Counted from the first letter of the stretch, positions 19,990 to 28,755 are shown. The stretch is 64,000 nt of DNA from Wolbachia endosymbiont of Oedothorax gibbosus (GCF_936270435.1 NZ_OW370567.1:310001-374000), one strand, 5' to 3'. Notes: generated by a model from the letters alone, not told the origin. Numbers and translations: made by a program.

Positions 19990-20185
19990 TATACTTAACT
20001 ATTCTTCTATTCTTTAAAAACTCCAATAGGCTTGCGAAGTGATTGGGAAATGGTAGAAAAAATTAATCCAAATTGCTACAAACGCGAATTCTGGATTAAG
20101 GAAGGAAGAAAGTATAGGAAATAGAAGGCTTTTTGGATTTGATGGAATAGGAAATGAGAGTAGAAAAGATATGAACCAAAAAATT
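19990..20185. other. Intergenic region, nothing recognised
   Basis: AT-rich spacer after the helicase. I see no gene, clear terminator or repeat with a partner in the window. The gene-free stretch continues into the IS66 relic. Confidence 0.4.
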
Positions 20186-20381
20186 GTATCCGTTCAGCAG
20201 AGTGGTTTAAGAAACGATAGATAGAAGATTGTGAAAAGGGTTTAGCCTCCTCTGTTTCCATGTTAAGTATAATGAAATTATCCGTTCGAGGAATGTGTTT
20301 CCTCGCTGTGATTGTGTAAAATATGAGTTTTTACGGTAAACGACATAATGCCGGATTTGCCGTTCAACGTGGTAATGGGAT
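20186..20381. mobile_element. IS66-type element end, relic
   Basis: It begins with GTATCCGTTCAGC, the same terminal repeat as the IS66-like element at 59169-60796, and runs parallel to 59169-59345 (GGTTTAAGAAAC.ATAGATAGAAG, TCCATGTTAAGTATAA, CGACATAATGCCG). On the minus strand it encodes the tail of that transposase (LNGKSGIMSF...HILHN). It is cut at 20381 by the IS5-type element. Confidence 0.7.
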
Positions 20382-21380
20382 GGCTTTGTTGCATAGCAAC
20401 CGAAAAAATCTGGCAGTTACTGACAAAATTCATTATAAAATAGCCATTTAACCTTTGAAGAAAAATATGCCACAAAAAATGAGAGTCAGTAACCAAAACG
20501 AATATAACAAATTTTTGCAAGAAAGAGGAAATATTTTTCGTTACATCGATGAAGCTATCGAAAATTGGTATGAAAATAGTCCAAAAATGCAAGGCGGCAA
20601 CTATATTTATAGTGATAAAGTTGTAATTTTGGTGCATATAATCGTCAATCTTTTTAGAATTGGTTTAAGACAAACGGTAGGGTTTATAAAAGGATATTTG
20701 CAACAAATAGGAAGAAATTTGCAGCTATTCACAAGCATCAAAAGAAACTTAATATTAAGATAAATGATTGCAGAAAATAACATGGAAGATATCGAAATTG
20801 CTATAGACAGTACAGATATACAACAACACTCCTGAAGGAAAATAGCGAAGATAGAAAGTATCGCAGCTATAGAAAATTGCATGTAATGTTGAATATATAG
20901 CTGTAAAATACAGTAACGGTCTGATCACTATGGAGCTTGTGATTTGCTTAAAGAAGTTCATGCCATAAAAGCACTATATGCAGATAGGGCATATGATAGG
21001 CACAAGTTTTATAAATTGTGTAACGAATATGATATAAAGGCAAAAATTCCACCAATAAACAATGCGGCAGAACATCCAGAAATAGATTATATGTCTGACA
21101 GAAATGCTGCTATTAGATTAATAAAATTATACGGTGAAGATGGCGTGAAAGAATGGAAAAAGAAAGTAAATTATGGGAAAAGATCTTATGTAGAAGGTTT
21201 TTTCTCGCGACTGAAACAAACATTCTGGTTTAGTTTTCGGAACAAATCTGAGGTTAATCGTGAGAAGGAACTGCGACTCAAGTGTTATTTGCTCAATAAA
21301 TTCACTGACATTGGTATGCGAAATGGCTACATGAATTTATCGTAAATTACTACCAGTATAAGGTGCGATGCAACAAAGCC
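20382..21380 (+). mobile_element. IS5-family (IS903-like) element, degenerate
   Basis: Ends are GGCTTTGTTGCAT at 20382 and its complement ATGCAACAAAGCC ending at 21380, giving ~999 bp. It encloses a decayed transposase. The flanking 9 bases share only partial similarity (TAATGGGAT / CACTGGGAT), so no convincing target duplication is left. Confidence 0.75.
20455..21345 (+). pseudogene. IS5-family transposase, broken
   Basis: The first part (MPQKMRVSNQNEYNKFLQER...) and the last part (from ~20944: LKEVHAIKALYADRAYDRHKFY...YGKRSYVEGFFSRLKQTF) belong to one DDE transposase. The middle (20760-20945) has stops and shifts, although the catalytic DSTDIQ segment is still readable near 20810. D...D...E residues are visible across frames (DSTDI, YADRAYD, YVEGFFSRLK). 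Non-functional. Confidence 0.8.
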
Positions 21381-21491
21381 CACTGGGATCTCATTTTACT
21401 TTATGACGGTGTCATCCTAATACCTTCTCCTGTCATCCGAGTAGCTGACACTGGTTTCCATCCAAGAGGACAATGCCTCCCCTGTCATCCC
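21381..21491. repeat. Palindromic repeat fragments
   Basis: Units GTCATCCTAATACC, GTCATCCGAGTAGCTGACACTGG and GTCATCCCC of the dispersed palindrome family. The last nine bases (21483-21491, TGTCATCCC) are the left target duplication of the MITE that follows. Confidence 0.6.
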
Positions 21492-21666
21492 CTTACTATT
21501 ACCCACAAATAAAGACATGGTATTGTATTTACTCAAATAATTTAATTTTATTAACTTGAAAGATTATTAGATTAAAATTATTAAATTAAGAGTTATAATT
21601 TTAGCAACTAAAAGCTGTAAATTGCACCATATAAACAGTTATTTCAAGCAAAAGTTATACCATTAA

Positions 21667-22647
21667 ACCTCAGTTATGGATTAGAAAATAGATAAAAGTA
21701 TAACTAAGAAGAGGGAAACAGGGTAAACTCGAGTATTTTAGTAATAATAAGAGGTTACACATGAAGAAAGATATTACAGAACTGTACTGTTGCGTCGAGG
21801 ATTTTTGTCGTGCGGTAGATGATAATTTTGCAAATAGGTTCTTATCAAACGGCAAAAAACCAACCAGAGTACCAGAAATAGCGCACTCAGAAATTCTAAC
21901 CATAATCCTATTATACCATAAATCACCATGTAAAAACTTCAAGGCTTTTTATCTTTGTTATCTTCAGTTATTCTATAGATCAGAGTTTTCAAAGCTGCCT
22001 TCATATCACAGATTTATTGCCTTAAAGCCGCGAGTTTTGTGGTATTTAGCATTACTTTTGCAATGGTTTTGTGAACAAGCAAAAATGACCGGGATTTCCT
22101 ACATAGATTCTACTTCAATAGCAGTATGCCATCGAAAAAGAATCTCAAGAAATAAGGTTTTCAAAGGATTAGCAGAGTTAGGAAAGAATACTTACGGCTG
22201 GTTTTTTGGTTTTAAATTACATGTAGTAATCAATGAAATAGGTGAAATTCAAGGTGTTACGCTAACCAGAGGTAACGTCGATGACAGAAAACCTGTACCA
22301 ACTCTAACCAAAAAACTAACTGGACTTTTGTTTGGAGATAAGGGCTATATAAAGAAAGAGCTCTTTGAGAAACTATTCGATAGAGGTCTAAAACTCGTCA
22401 CTAAAGTGAAAAAAGGTATGAAAAATGCACTGATTTCGCTGAAAGAGAAGATTTTACTAGGGAAAAGATCGATTGTTGAAACGGTTTTTGGCTGCCTAAA
22501 AAACAAATTTGAACTTGAGCACACTCGGCATAGATCCACAGTAAATTTCTTGGTACATATTTTTTCTACCCTCATTTCTTATTCAATGCAATCGAAAAAG
22601 CCCTGTATTTCTCAGCTTTACTTCGTTGGTTAATCCATAACTGGGGT
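21667..22647 (+). mobile_element. IS982-family element, copy 1
   Basis: 981 bp with termini ACCTCAGTTATGGATTA and the inverse of ACCCCAGTTATGGATTA. It is flanked by a 6-bp duplication CATTAA (21661-21666 and 22648-22653). The empty site is visible in the second MITE copy near 59932. Essentially identical to copy 2 at 54270-55250, differing for example at one base just before the ATG. Confidence 0.9.
21761..22633 (+). CDS. IS982-family transposase
   Basis: Intact 290-aa DDE transposase. The catalytic region reads GISYIDSTSIAVCH (Asp), then GVTLTRGNVDDRKPV with LLFGDKGYI (Asp), then GKRSIVETVFGCLKNKFELEHTRHRS (Glu), the IS982 signature. An AGAGGTTA ribosome-binding region precedes the ATG. The open frame and the near-identical second copy suggest recent activity. 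Confidence 0.95.
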   Translation: MKKDITELYCCVEDFCRAVDDNFANRFLSNGKKPTRVPEIAHSEILTIILLYHKSPCKNFKAFYLCYLQLFYRSEFSKLPSYHRFIALKPRVLWYLALLLQWFCEQAKMTGISYIDSTSIAVCHRKRISRNKVFKGLAELGKNTYGWFFGFKLHVVINEIGEIQGVTLTRGNVDDRKPVPTLTKKLTGLLFGDKGYIKKELFEKLFDRGLKLVTKVKKGMKNALISLKEKILLGKRSIVETVFGCLKNKFELEHTRHRSTVNFLVHIFSTLISYSMQSKKPCISQLYFVG

Positions 22648-22694
22648 CATTAAGAGCTATGCAACAAACGTTCATATTTGTGGGTAATAGTAAG

Positions 22695-22890
22695 TGTCAT
22701 CCCAGTGCGTGACACTGGGATCTCATTTCGTAACTTCATAGTATAAATTATTTCAAATTGTATCTATTTGCAAGTATATAAATATAATAATTTTGCATAA
22801 AAAATTAGATCCCAGTGTCACGCACTGGGATGACAAAAAAGAGGGGCTACTCGGATGACAAGAAGAGGGCATTGGGATGACACCCTACTA
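22695..22890. repeat. Perfect 29-bp-arm palindromic repeat
   Basis: Arms 22695-22723 and 22807-22835 are exact inverse complements (left arm begins TGTCATCCCAGTGCGTGAC), separated by 83 AT-rich bases. This is the best-preserved palindrome of the family in the window. MITE copy A is inserted in or beside it. No gene is present. Confidence 0.85.
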
Positions 22891-22979
22891 ACCCCAGTTG
22901 CGGATTAGAAGTCAGTGAAAAAGATAGGAAAATAGGGTAAACTCCGGAAACATATTATCAAAAAATAGAGAGGTTACCC

Positions 22980-23743
22980 ATGAATAAAAATGTAACAGAA
23001 TTATTTTGCTTTGTAGACGATTTTTGCAAGGCTATAAACAAAAATTTCGCAGAAAAACTCCTGCCAAACAGTAAAAAACCTACCAGAACGGCAGAGATTA
23101 CGCATTCTGAAATTCTTACTATAATTTTACTTTATCAACAATCTAGATGTGAGGACTTTAAATCTTTCTATACATATTATTTGAAAGCACTATATGGATC
23201 TGAGTTTCAAAATTTGCCAACATATAGTAGATTTATTAGGCTAAAACCGAGGGTTTTATGGTATTTAGTGCTCTTGTTAAAGTGAGCAGTCAAAAGTGAC
23301 CGGAATTTCGTACATAGATGCAACGTCTATCGCTGTTTGCCATCCAAAAAGAATCTCAAGAAACAAAGTTTTCAAAGGATTGGCGGAGCTTGGAAAGACT
23401 ACATACGGCTGGTTTTTTGGTTTCAAATTGCATATGGTAATCAATGAAACTGGCGAAATTCAAGGAGTTACACTGACTAAAGGTAACGTTGACGACAGAA
23501 AACCAGTACCAAAATTAACTGAAAAACTGACCGGTCTTTTGTTTGGTGATAAGGGCTATATAAAGAAAGAGCTCTTTGCAAAACTCTTCGATAGAGCTCG
23601 TTACCAAAGTAAAAAAAGGTATGAAAAACACATTAATGCTGCTTGAAGAAAAGATTTTTTTAGGAAAAAGGTCGATTATTGAAACAGTTTTTGGCTACCT
23701 AAAAGACAGACTTGAGCTTGAGCATTCGAGGCATAGATCTTAT
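22980..23743 (+). pseudogene. IS982-type transposase, N-terminal and central part
   Basis: MNKNVTELFCFVDDFCKAI... follows the IS982 family closely. A small deletion at ~23283 causes a stop and frame change (LVLLLK then SEQSKVTGISYID), and a second near 23590 (KLFDRA then ELVTKVKKGMKN) shifts frame again. The reading ends at HSRHRS, where the IS110 element begins. Catalytic residues are still recognisable across frames. Confidence 0.85.
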
Positions 23744-23759
23744 ATGTTGAAATTAAGTC

Positions 23760-23956
23760 TTTATAAGTATTAAGAAGTAGTAATATAAAGATGTATAGAG
23801 AAGAGGAACCGCCATAGATCTTGGTCATAAGGACCGTATTGGAGCAAGGTTCTCTTCTCTTAGGTTTTATACTGAAAGTTCCGAACAACTGATTGAGCTT
23901 TTAGGCTCGTATATAAGACTGGAAAATGCAGTATATGTTATTATTACGGAGGAATT
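23760..23956 (+). ncRNA. Candidate bridge-RNA region of the IS110 element
   Basis: IS110 elements carry a structured noncoding left end that in studied members is transcribed as a bridge RNA guiding recombination. Here the ~200 bases before the transposase ATG contain a long stem: AGAGAAGAGGAACC (23797-23810) pairs with GGTTCTCTTCTCT (23848-23860) with one bulge, enclosing a smaller GGTC...GACC hairpin. Assignment is by position, length and structure only. Confidence 0.45.
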
Positions 23957-24444
23957 ATGAATTCATCAAACATTATTGCTGGCATTGATGTTAGCAAAAG
24001 TAAATTAGATATCCACATTCACCCATTTGGACATTATAAAACGTTTGAAAACAGTATACAAGCCATCGATAAAACACTAGACTTTTTACGTTTGCATAAT
24101 GTAACCAAAGTTGGTCTTGAGGCAACCGGCGGATACGAAAAATTATGCGCATATACTTTACTAAGCAATGGTTTTGAGGTGTACGTCATTCAACCTAGAT
24201 GGGTTAGAGACTATGCTAAAAGCCTTGGTATTACTACAAAAACTAGACTGCAGCACGTTATATTAATAACACAGATATGCGTGCTACTCCCTTAACAGTT
24301 GGTAATAGTAATATTGATTGCTTGAAACAAAAATTATCTCGTAGAAACCAGCTAGTAGAAATAGCAAAAATACAAAAAACCAACAGGTAACTGATACATC
24401 TATAATCAAGCAGATAGAAGATCTTCTTGCAATTTTACACAATA

Positions 24445-25345
24445 GACCTCTTTCAAAATTCACATCATCAACTCTAGATTGTAAATTCCAGCTATCAAAT
24501 TGAATCTCAATCCAAAACGTTTTCGCCGATTGCGATATTTATCTGCAATAATTTTAAATCTTTTAAGCAAACCGATTACATTCTCAACCACAACTCTTTT
24601 GCTTGCAAGCTCTTGATTTTCTTGCTTTTGTTTCTTAGTCAATGGGTGCTTTTTCGTTTTTCTATGTGGCAATTCAACATTTGCGTGAATTTTTTGTAGA
24701 CCTCTGTAACCGCTATCTGCTAGGACTTTGATACTTGGTAGTATGTGCACTTTTGACTCCTTAAAAAGCCGAAAATCATGTTTCCTACCATTTGAAAAAG
24801 ACGTGCAAATGATCTTTTTGCTTTCTTTTTCCGAAATAATCTGTGTTTTTATACTGTGCTTTTTCTTTTTTCCTGAATAAAATCTTTTTTGCTTTTTTTG
24901 GGTCTTTCCACAGGAGTTTCTGTTGCATCTATCACTAAAACCTCATATTCTATATCACTTTTTAGAACCTCTTTTCGCCCTGGCAATGCAAAATCCGGAT
25001 GTTTTACCAATGTATTTTCAATCCACTTTATGATTTTATAGGTCGTACTTTCGCTCATACCATAACTTCGACCAATGTGGAAATATGTCCGATATTCACG
25101 AAGATATTCCAATGCCATAAGTAGCCTGTCTTCTATACAGAGCTTGCTTTTACGCCCACTTTTTGCTTTTTTCCTTCTATCTTCTTCATCTAAAATTTCT
25201 ACCATCCTGTTGAAAGTTGCCTTCTTTACTCCTGTCAGACGACGAAACTTCTCTTCATCTAACTCCTTAGTTTCTTCATATCTCATACTTTTAAATGTAT
25301 GATTTTATACTAATTTTTTGCTCTTTTCCAATTTTGAAAGAAGTC
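24445..25345 (-). mobile_element. IS5-family (ISL2-like) element inside IS110
   Basis: Ends GACCTCTTTCAAAATT at 24445 and AATTTTGAAAGAAGTC ending at 25345 are imperfect inverted repeats, giving ~900 bp. The flanks suggest only a TA-type duplication (...ATA / TAA...). It encloses a transposase on the minus strand. Confidence 0.7.
24460..25286 (-). pseudogene. ISL2-type transposase, frameshifted
   Basis: Reads MRYEETKELDEEKFRRLTGV... with an N-terminal helix-turn-helix (YLREYRTYFHIGRSYGMSESTTYKII) and the first catalytic Asp in LVIDATETPVERP. The frame breaks near 24850. The C-terminal half (24460-24750: VLADSGYRGLQKIH..., RVVVENVIGLLKRFKI) holds the remaining Asp and Glu. Possibly natural frameshifting, but an intervening segment has stops, so I call it broken. 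Confidence 0.75.
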
Positions 25346-25817
25346 TAATCAAATAAAAACTTTAGAAGATGAAATGATTACATTTATCGATCAAAACCAA
25401 GACCTTGCAAAAAAATACATATCAATAACCAGTATACCAGGTATAAGTAAAATCACAGCCCTAACTTTGATCTGCTATTTACCTGAATTTGGAACTCTTC
25501 AAGAAAAACAAATATCTAGCCTTGTCGGACTTGCGCCTTTTAATCGAGATAGTGGTTTTAGTAGAGGAAAAAGGTGCATTCAGGGAGGTAGATCACAAAT
25601 CAGGAAAGTTTTACACATGTGTATTCTCAGTGCACAAAAAGTTAATTCTTATATCAAACCTTTCTTTACTAGATTATATAATCAATATAAAAAGCCATAT
25701 AAATTGCTTCCACTGCTGCTATGAGGAAATTGCTTATTCTTGCTAACTCTTTAGTCAGAGATGACAGGGTTTTTACTGAGGAATATAGTCCTAAGACTGC
25801 TTCTATATAGTAATAGC

Positions 25818-25870
25818 GTAGCTGTGAATAAGTACGCCCACACAAATCTTAAGTACTTATTCACAGCTAC
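25818..25870. repeat. Perfect 18-bp hairpin
   Basis: GTAGCTGTGAATAAGTAC (25818-25835) and its exact inverse complement (25853-25870) flank a 17-base loop. It lies in the right end region of the IS110 element, after the transposase stop. There is no T-run, so it is not a standard terminator. It may be an inserted small palindromic element or a structural end. Confidence 0.7.
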
Positions 25871-26000
25871 ATCAATTTTCCTATTGACTTTTAACACAAC
25901 TGCTCCAATAAATTTTTTGGTGCACATCTTTTCTACATTAGTTTCATATTCCATGAAGCCTGGAGAGTAGACCGGCGGAACTTCCCCACCAGTCTCTCGC

Positions 26001-26035
26001 AGAACTGTACGTAAACCTCTCGATTTATACAGCTC
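26001..26035 (-). ncRNA. Group II intron domain V
   Basis: The minus strand forms the diagnostic 35-nt hairpin: GAGCTGTA pairs with TACAGTTC, an inner stem TAAATC/GGTTTA is capped by a GAGA tetraloop, and a two-base CG bulge separates them. The AGC catalytic triad is present. Domain V begins seven bases after the reverse transcriptase stop codon. Confidence 0.85.
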
Positions 26036-26042
26036 CCGTTAT

Positions 26043-27290
26043 TCAGCCTTTTGATCCCAATCCTAGTGTCCAGTGATAGAAAATATTTGGAGACCTCTTT
26101 CTCACTTTTGCTAGAAATTGCTTTGCTAGTCTTCCATGATTTCGAAGTTTCTTATATTTGGCTCTGACCCATCCTACTAGGTGCCACTCTACATTTCTGA
26201 GAGATGGATACATCTCTGATTTATAAAACCTGCCATAGTACTGATACCAGCCTCGGACTATAGGATTTATTTTCTTTGATATTTTCTCTAGTGTTGTATA
26301 TGTTTGCCTACGTATTTTCCATGACCTTATGGTTTGGTTGATCTTCTTCTTGGCTTTGTTGCTAATTGCAGGTAGAAATGAGACAAAATAGTTTCCTATT
26401 TTATTGTTCTTTGCCAGTCTAGGTCTGAACGTGTAACCCAGAAAGTCAAAGCTCTGTATTGGAAACTCATCTCTCCTATTGTCATCCTTACAGTACACTA
26501 TTTGTGTCTTTTCAGGATGTAATTTTAGCTTAAACTCAGCCAATCTTTCTTCGATCTTGTCTTTTATGAATTTTGCCTGTCTCTGGGTTTTACAGTGCAC
26601 CATTGCATCATCTACATATCTCTCAAATGGTATTGTTGGGTAGTTTTGCCTCATCCACATATCAAATGCATGATGCATAAATATGTTAGAAATGATTGGG
26701 CTTACAGAACCTCCTTGTGGAACTCCCTTATTCCTAACTACCTTACTGCCATCTGCTAGTTGAATCGGGGCTTTCATCCACCTTTCCACGTACAGTATGA
26801 CCCACTTGCAATCTGTATGCTTCTTGATAGTTTGCAGTGCTAACACATGATCCAGATTGTCGAAAAATCCAGAAATATCAAGATCTATCGTCCAATCACT
26901 TCTCCAACATCTCTTACACGCTGTACTTACCGCATCCAGTGCAGACTTGTTTGGTCTATAACCATACGAATCTTCGTGAAATTCCTGCTCTACTAACGGT
27001 TCGAGATACATAGTAGCTGCTGTTTGCCCTATCCTGTCGAATACTGAAGGAACACATAAAGTTCTTTGTCCTCCTGTATCTTTTGGTATCGCAACAGCTT
27101 TTACTGGTTCTGGAAAATAACTTCCGGATGACATCCGATTCCACAGTTTGTATAGATTATCTTTTAGATTTTCTTCAAACTTTGTTATCGAGACCTCATC
27201 TACACCTGCCGCACCTCTGTTTTTGGATACTTGTTTATAAGCTTTCCAAATCAGTTGCTTTGGTATGTCAAAAGATTTTGTTTTATTCAT
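26043..27290 (-). CDS. Group II intron reverse transcriptase/maturase
   Basis: A 415-aa LtrA-type protein. RT motifs include RTLCVPSVFDRIGQ, SYGYRPNKSALDAV (101-120), DLDISGFFDNLDH (136-148), GVPQGGSVSPIISN (189-202) and the catalytic YVDD (225-228). The maturase/thumb region follows (~300-415: GWYQYYGRFY, LRNVEWHLVGWVRAKY). No HNH endonuclease domain is visible at the C-terminus. The frame is intact, so the protein could work in trans even though the surrounding intron RNA is disrupted. Confidence 0.95.
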   Translation of the reverse strand: MNKTKSFDIPKQLIWKAYKQVSKNRGAAGVDEVSITKFEENLKDNLYKLWNRMSSGSYFPEPVKAVAIPKDTGGQRTLCVPSVFDRIGQTAATMYLEPLVEQEFHEDSYGYRPNKSALDAVSTACKRCWRSDWTIDLDISGFFDNLDHVLALQTIKKHTDCKWVILYVERWMKAPIQLADGSKVVRNKGVPQGGSVSPIISNIFMHHAFDMWMRQNYPTIPFERYVDDAMVHCKTQRQAKFIKDKIEERLAEFKLKLHPEKTQIVYCKDDNRRDEFPIQSFDFLGYTFRPRLAKNNKIGNYFVSFLPAISNKAKKKINQTIRSWKIRRQTYTTLEKISKKINPIVRGWYQYYGRFYKSEMYPSLRNVEWHLVGWVRAKYKKLRNHGRLAKQFLAKVRKRSPNIFYHWTLGLGSKG

Positions 27291-27424
27291 TAACTCTTCC
27301 CTTTCGGTTGATAAATAATTAAAACTAAATAACTCAGCCCCTTCGCTCCATTTCCATTACAAAAACTTCTTCACTACTACGAGCTAATCCGCCCCTGTTT
27401 TTCGCATCAGTACTCTCTTCCTTA

Positions 27425-28287
27425 GAACCTGTTCATAATCTTTTAAGGAGTAAAGAAGTGAAAGCAAGAACGACCATTTGTAAGCTAGTGTTGAGTTTCC
27501 GCTCGCAATTTTTCCACAAACGCCTACATTTTTCCAACCAAGCAAAAGAGCGCTCAACAACCCATCTCTTTGGCAGTACAACAAAGGTGTGTAATTCACT
27601 TCGCTTTATTACTTCGACCGTCGAACCAATAGTTGCTTTTATTTGTGTTGCAAAATTTTCTCCAGTGTAGCCTGCATCAACAAGTATATTTTTAACTTCA
27701 GAGAGTTTTTCTTTAGCATTTTCGACCATTTTCATGGCACTGCTGCGGTCGGTTGCTTCTGCCGTTGTTACATAAATCGCGTGTGGTAAACCTTGTGTAT
27801 CTACTGCAATATGGCGCTTTATTCCTGAAATTTTTTTACCTGCATCGTAGCCCTTATTTTCAGCAGTATCTGCATTTTTTACGCTCTGAGCATCAATTAT
27901 ACAAAAACTAGTTCTTTCTTTCCGACCATTGCTGATACGTGTCTCTCCAACTAATTTTTTTTAATACACGCTCCAAAGTACTTTCTGTATCTTCGCTTGG
28001 TTTTTCACTCCATTTTTTAAAATATTCGTAACAACTTCGCCATTTTGGAAAATCTTTTGGCAGCATTCTCCACTGACAGGCACTTTTTAGGACGTACAGC
28101 ACTGCACAAAATACATCATACAAATCAAGTTTTCTTGGTTTTGTTTTCTTCCTACTACTCTCCAGAATTGATCTGATTTTTTCAAATTGTTCTCGACTTA
28201 TGTCACTTGGGTATAAATTTCTCATATATCCTTATTCATATACATCATCTCATAGTTTATCACTTTTTTGAGATTATGAACAGGTTC
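27425..28287 (-). mobile_element. IS5-family 863-bp element, copy A
   Basis: Ends GAACCTGTTCATAATCT and inverse, flanked by TTA duplications (27422-27424 / 28288-28290). It looks identical to copies B (41166-42028) and C (55564-56426). Inserted in the 5' part of the group II intron. Confidence 0.95.
27433..28225 (-). CDS. IS5-family transposase (two frames, probable frameshift product), copy A
   Basis: The first frame (28225-27908, 105 aa: MRNLYPSDISREQFEKIRSI...) gives the N-terminal domain. The second frame continues as LVGETRISNGRKERTSFCIIDAQSVKNAD... to LPKRWVVERSFAWLEKCRR (DDE residues in IIDAQS, VDAGYTG and VERSFAWLE). The frames meet at a run of eight A, where one-base slippage joins KK to LVGE. 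The same arrangement in all three copies suggests programmed slippage rather than decay. Confidence 0.8.
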
Positions 28288-28755
28288 TTAGAGTTCAGCT
28301 CCTTGGACTTCTCCCTTATCATCGAAACGACAGGTTCCCATAGTTCCACACAATAGCCTGAAATAGGTTCATGCCACCTATATGCCGGATGCCACCTACC
28401 CAGTAGACAAGTTCCCGATAGGCTTATCCCAAGTTACTTTTTCTCCCCTGGTTTTGACATCATCGCATTACCTTTCGACGTGTAATCAGTGGTTCACTTG
28501 CGTTCATCTCTCTATTTCACACATGACGCATAATTACGCCTTTTCCATAACGCTCACTACCTTGGCTCTTTACCAAAGCAGCTTATGGTTGTTTGAAGCC
28601 TGCTCTTGTAAACCGGCTCCGAGGGGCCCACCCTCATCTATTGTGCAGCTTTCGCACTTAGTTTGCTCTTTCCTGAACATTCCTTGTGTCTCTACGGCAC
28701 ACAAAAAGCCCTGTATTTCTAGATTTTACTATATTGATTAATCCGCAACTGGGGT

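Larger units (their letters stand above)
21492..22694. mobile_element. MITE-like element family 2, copy A, split by IS982
   Basis: Outer ends are CTTACTATTACCCACAAAT (21492-) and its complement ending at 22694, flanked by an exact 9-bp duplication TGTCATCCC (21483-21491 / 22695-22703). Without the IS982 insertion (21667-22647 plus one CATTAA) the element is ~216 bp and is the inverse complement of the uninterrupted copy at 59887-60102. Near one end it holds TTTGTTGCATAGC, shared with the terminus of the IS5-type element at 20382. Confidence 0.85.
23957..25724 (+). pseudogene. IS110-family transposase, interrupted
   Basis: The N-terminal RuvC-like domain starts MNSSNIIAGIDVSKSKLDIHIHPFG and includes GLEATGGYE (catalytic Asp and Glu). 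It shifts frame near 24240 and is cut at 24444 by another IS. The C-terminal Transposase_20 domain resumes at 25350 with ITSIPGISKITALTLICYLPEFG and LVGLAPFNRDSG.SRGKR, including the family's Ser region, and ends at 25724. The inner IS and frame errors make it inactive. Confidence 0.85.
23745..25899 (+). mobile_element. IS110-family element, split by an IS5/ISL2-type element
   Basis: It lies between the HSRHRS and INFLVHIF pieces of the IS982 transposase. It has a ~210-base noncoding left end, a transposase in two halves (23957-~24443 and 25350-25724) and a ~170-base right end. Terminal inverted repeats are not expected in this family. Excluding the inner IS (24445-25345) the length is ~1.25 kb, usual for IS110. 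Exact ends are uncertain by several bases. Confidence 0.75.
25958..28702 (-). mobile_element. Group II intron (antisense to the IS982 host), interrupted by IS5
   Basis: On the minus strand it starts GTGTG (from 28702), the group II 5' consensus, and ends after domains V and VI near 25958. It sits between SYSM and KKPC of the IS982-type transposase, in the opposite orientation. It encodes a reverse transcriptase (26043-27290). An 863-bp IS5 lies in the 5' RNA domains (27425-28287); without it the intron is ~1.9 kb, a normal size. The 3' boundary is uncertain by a few bases. Confidence 0.8.
22891..28755 (+). mobile_element. IS982-relative (second type), interrupted by IS110 and a group II intron
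   Basis: Left end ACCCCAGTTGCGGATTA at 22891 and inverse right end AATCCGCAACTGGGGT ending 28755. The transposase is split in three: 22980-~23740, ~25903-25957 (INFLVHIFSTLVSYSM) and 28703-~28740 (KKPCISRFYYID). Placed end to end these match the copy-1 IS982 protein order. No target duplication is seen (left CTACTA, right TTAAAG), so the ends may come from recombination between copies. Confidence 0.8.

Noticed and set aside
20382-21380. Target duplication of the IS903-like element
   Set aside because: The 9-base flanks agree only in part (TAATGGGAT / CACTGGGAT).
25751-25970. Two opposite short ORFs at 25.8-25.97 kb
   Set aside because: They arise from the 18-bp hairpin and an IS982 transposase fragment.
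28382-28741. Plus-strand ORF of 119 codons
   Set aside because: Lies over the 5' structured RNA part of the group II intron (opposite strand) and the IS982 end; only its last residues (KKPCISRFYYID) are real transposase.
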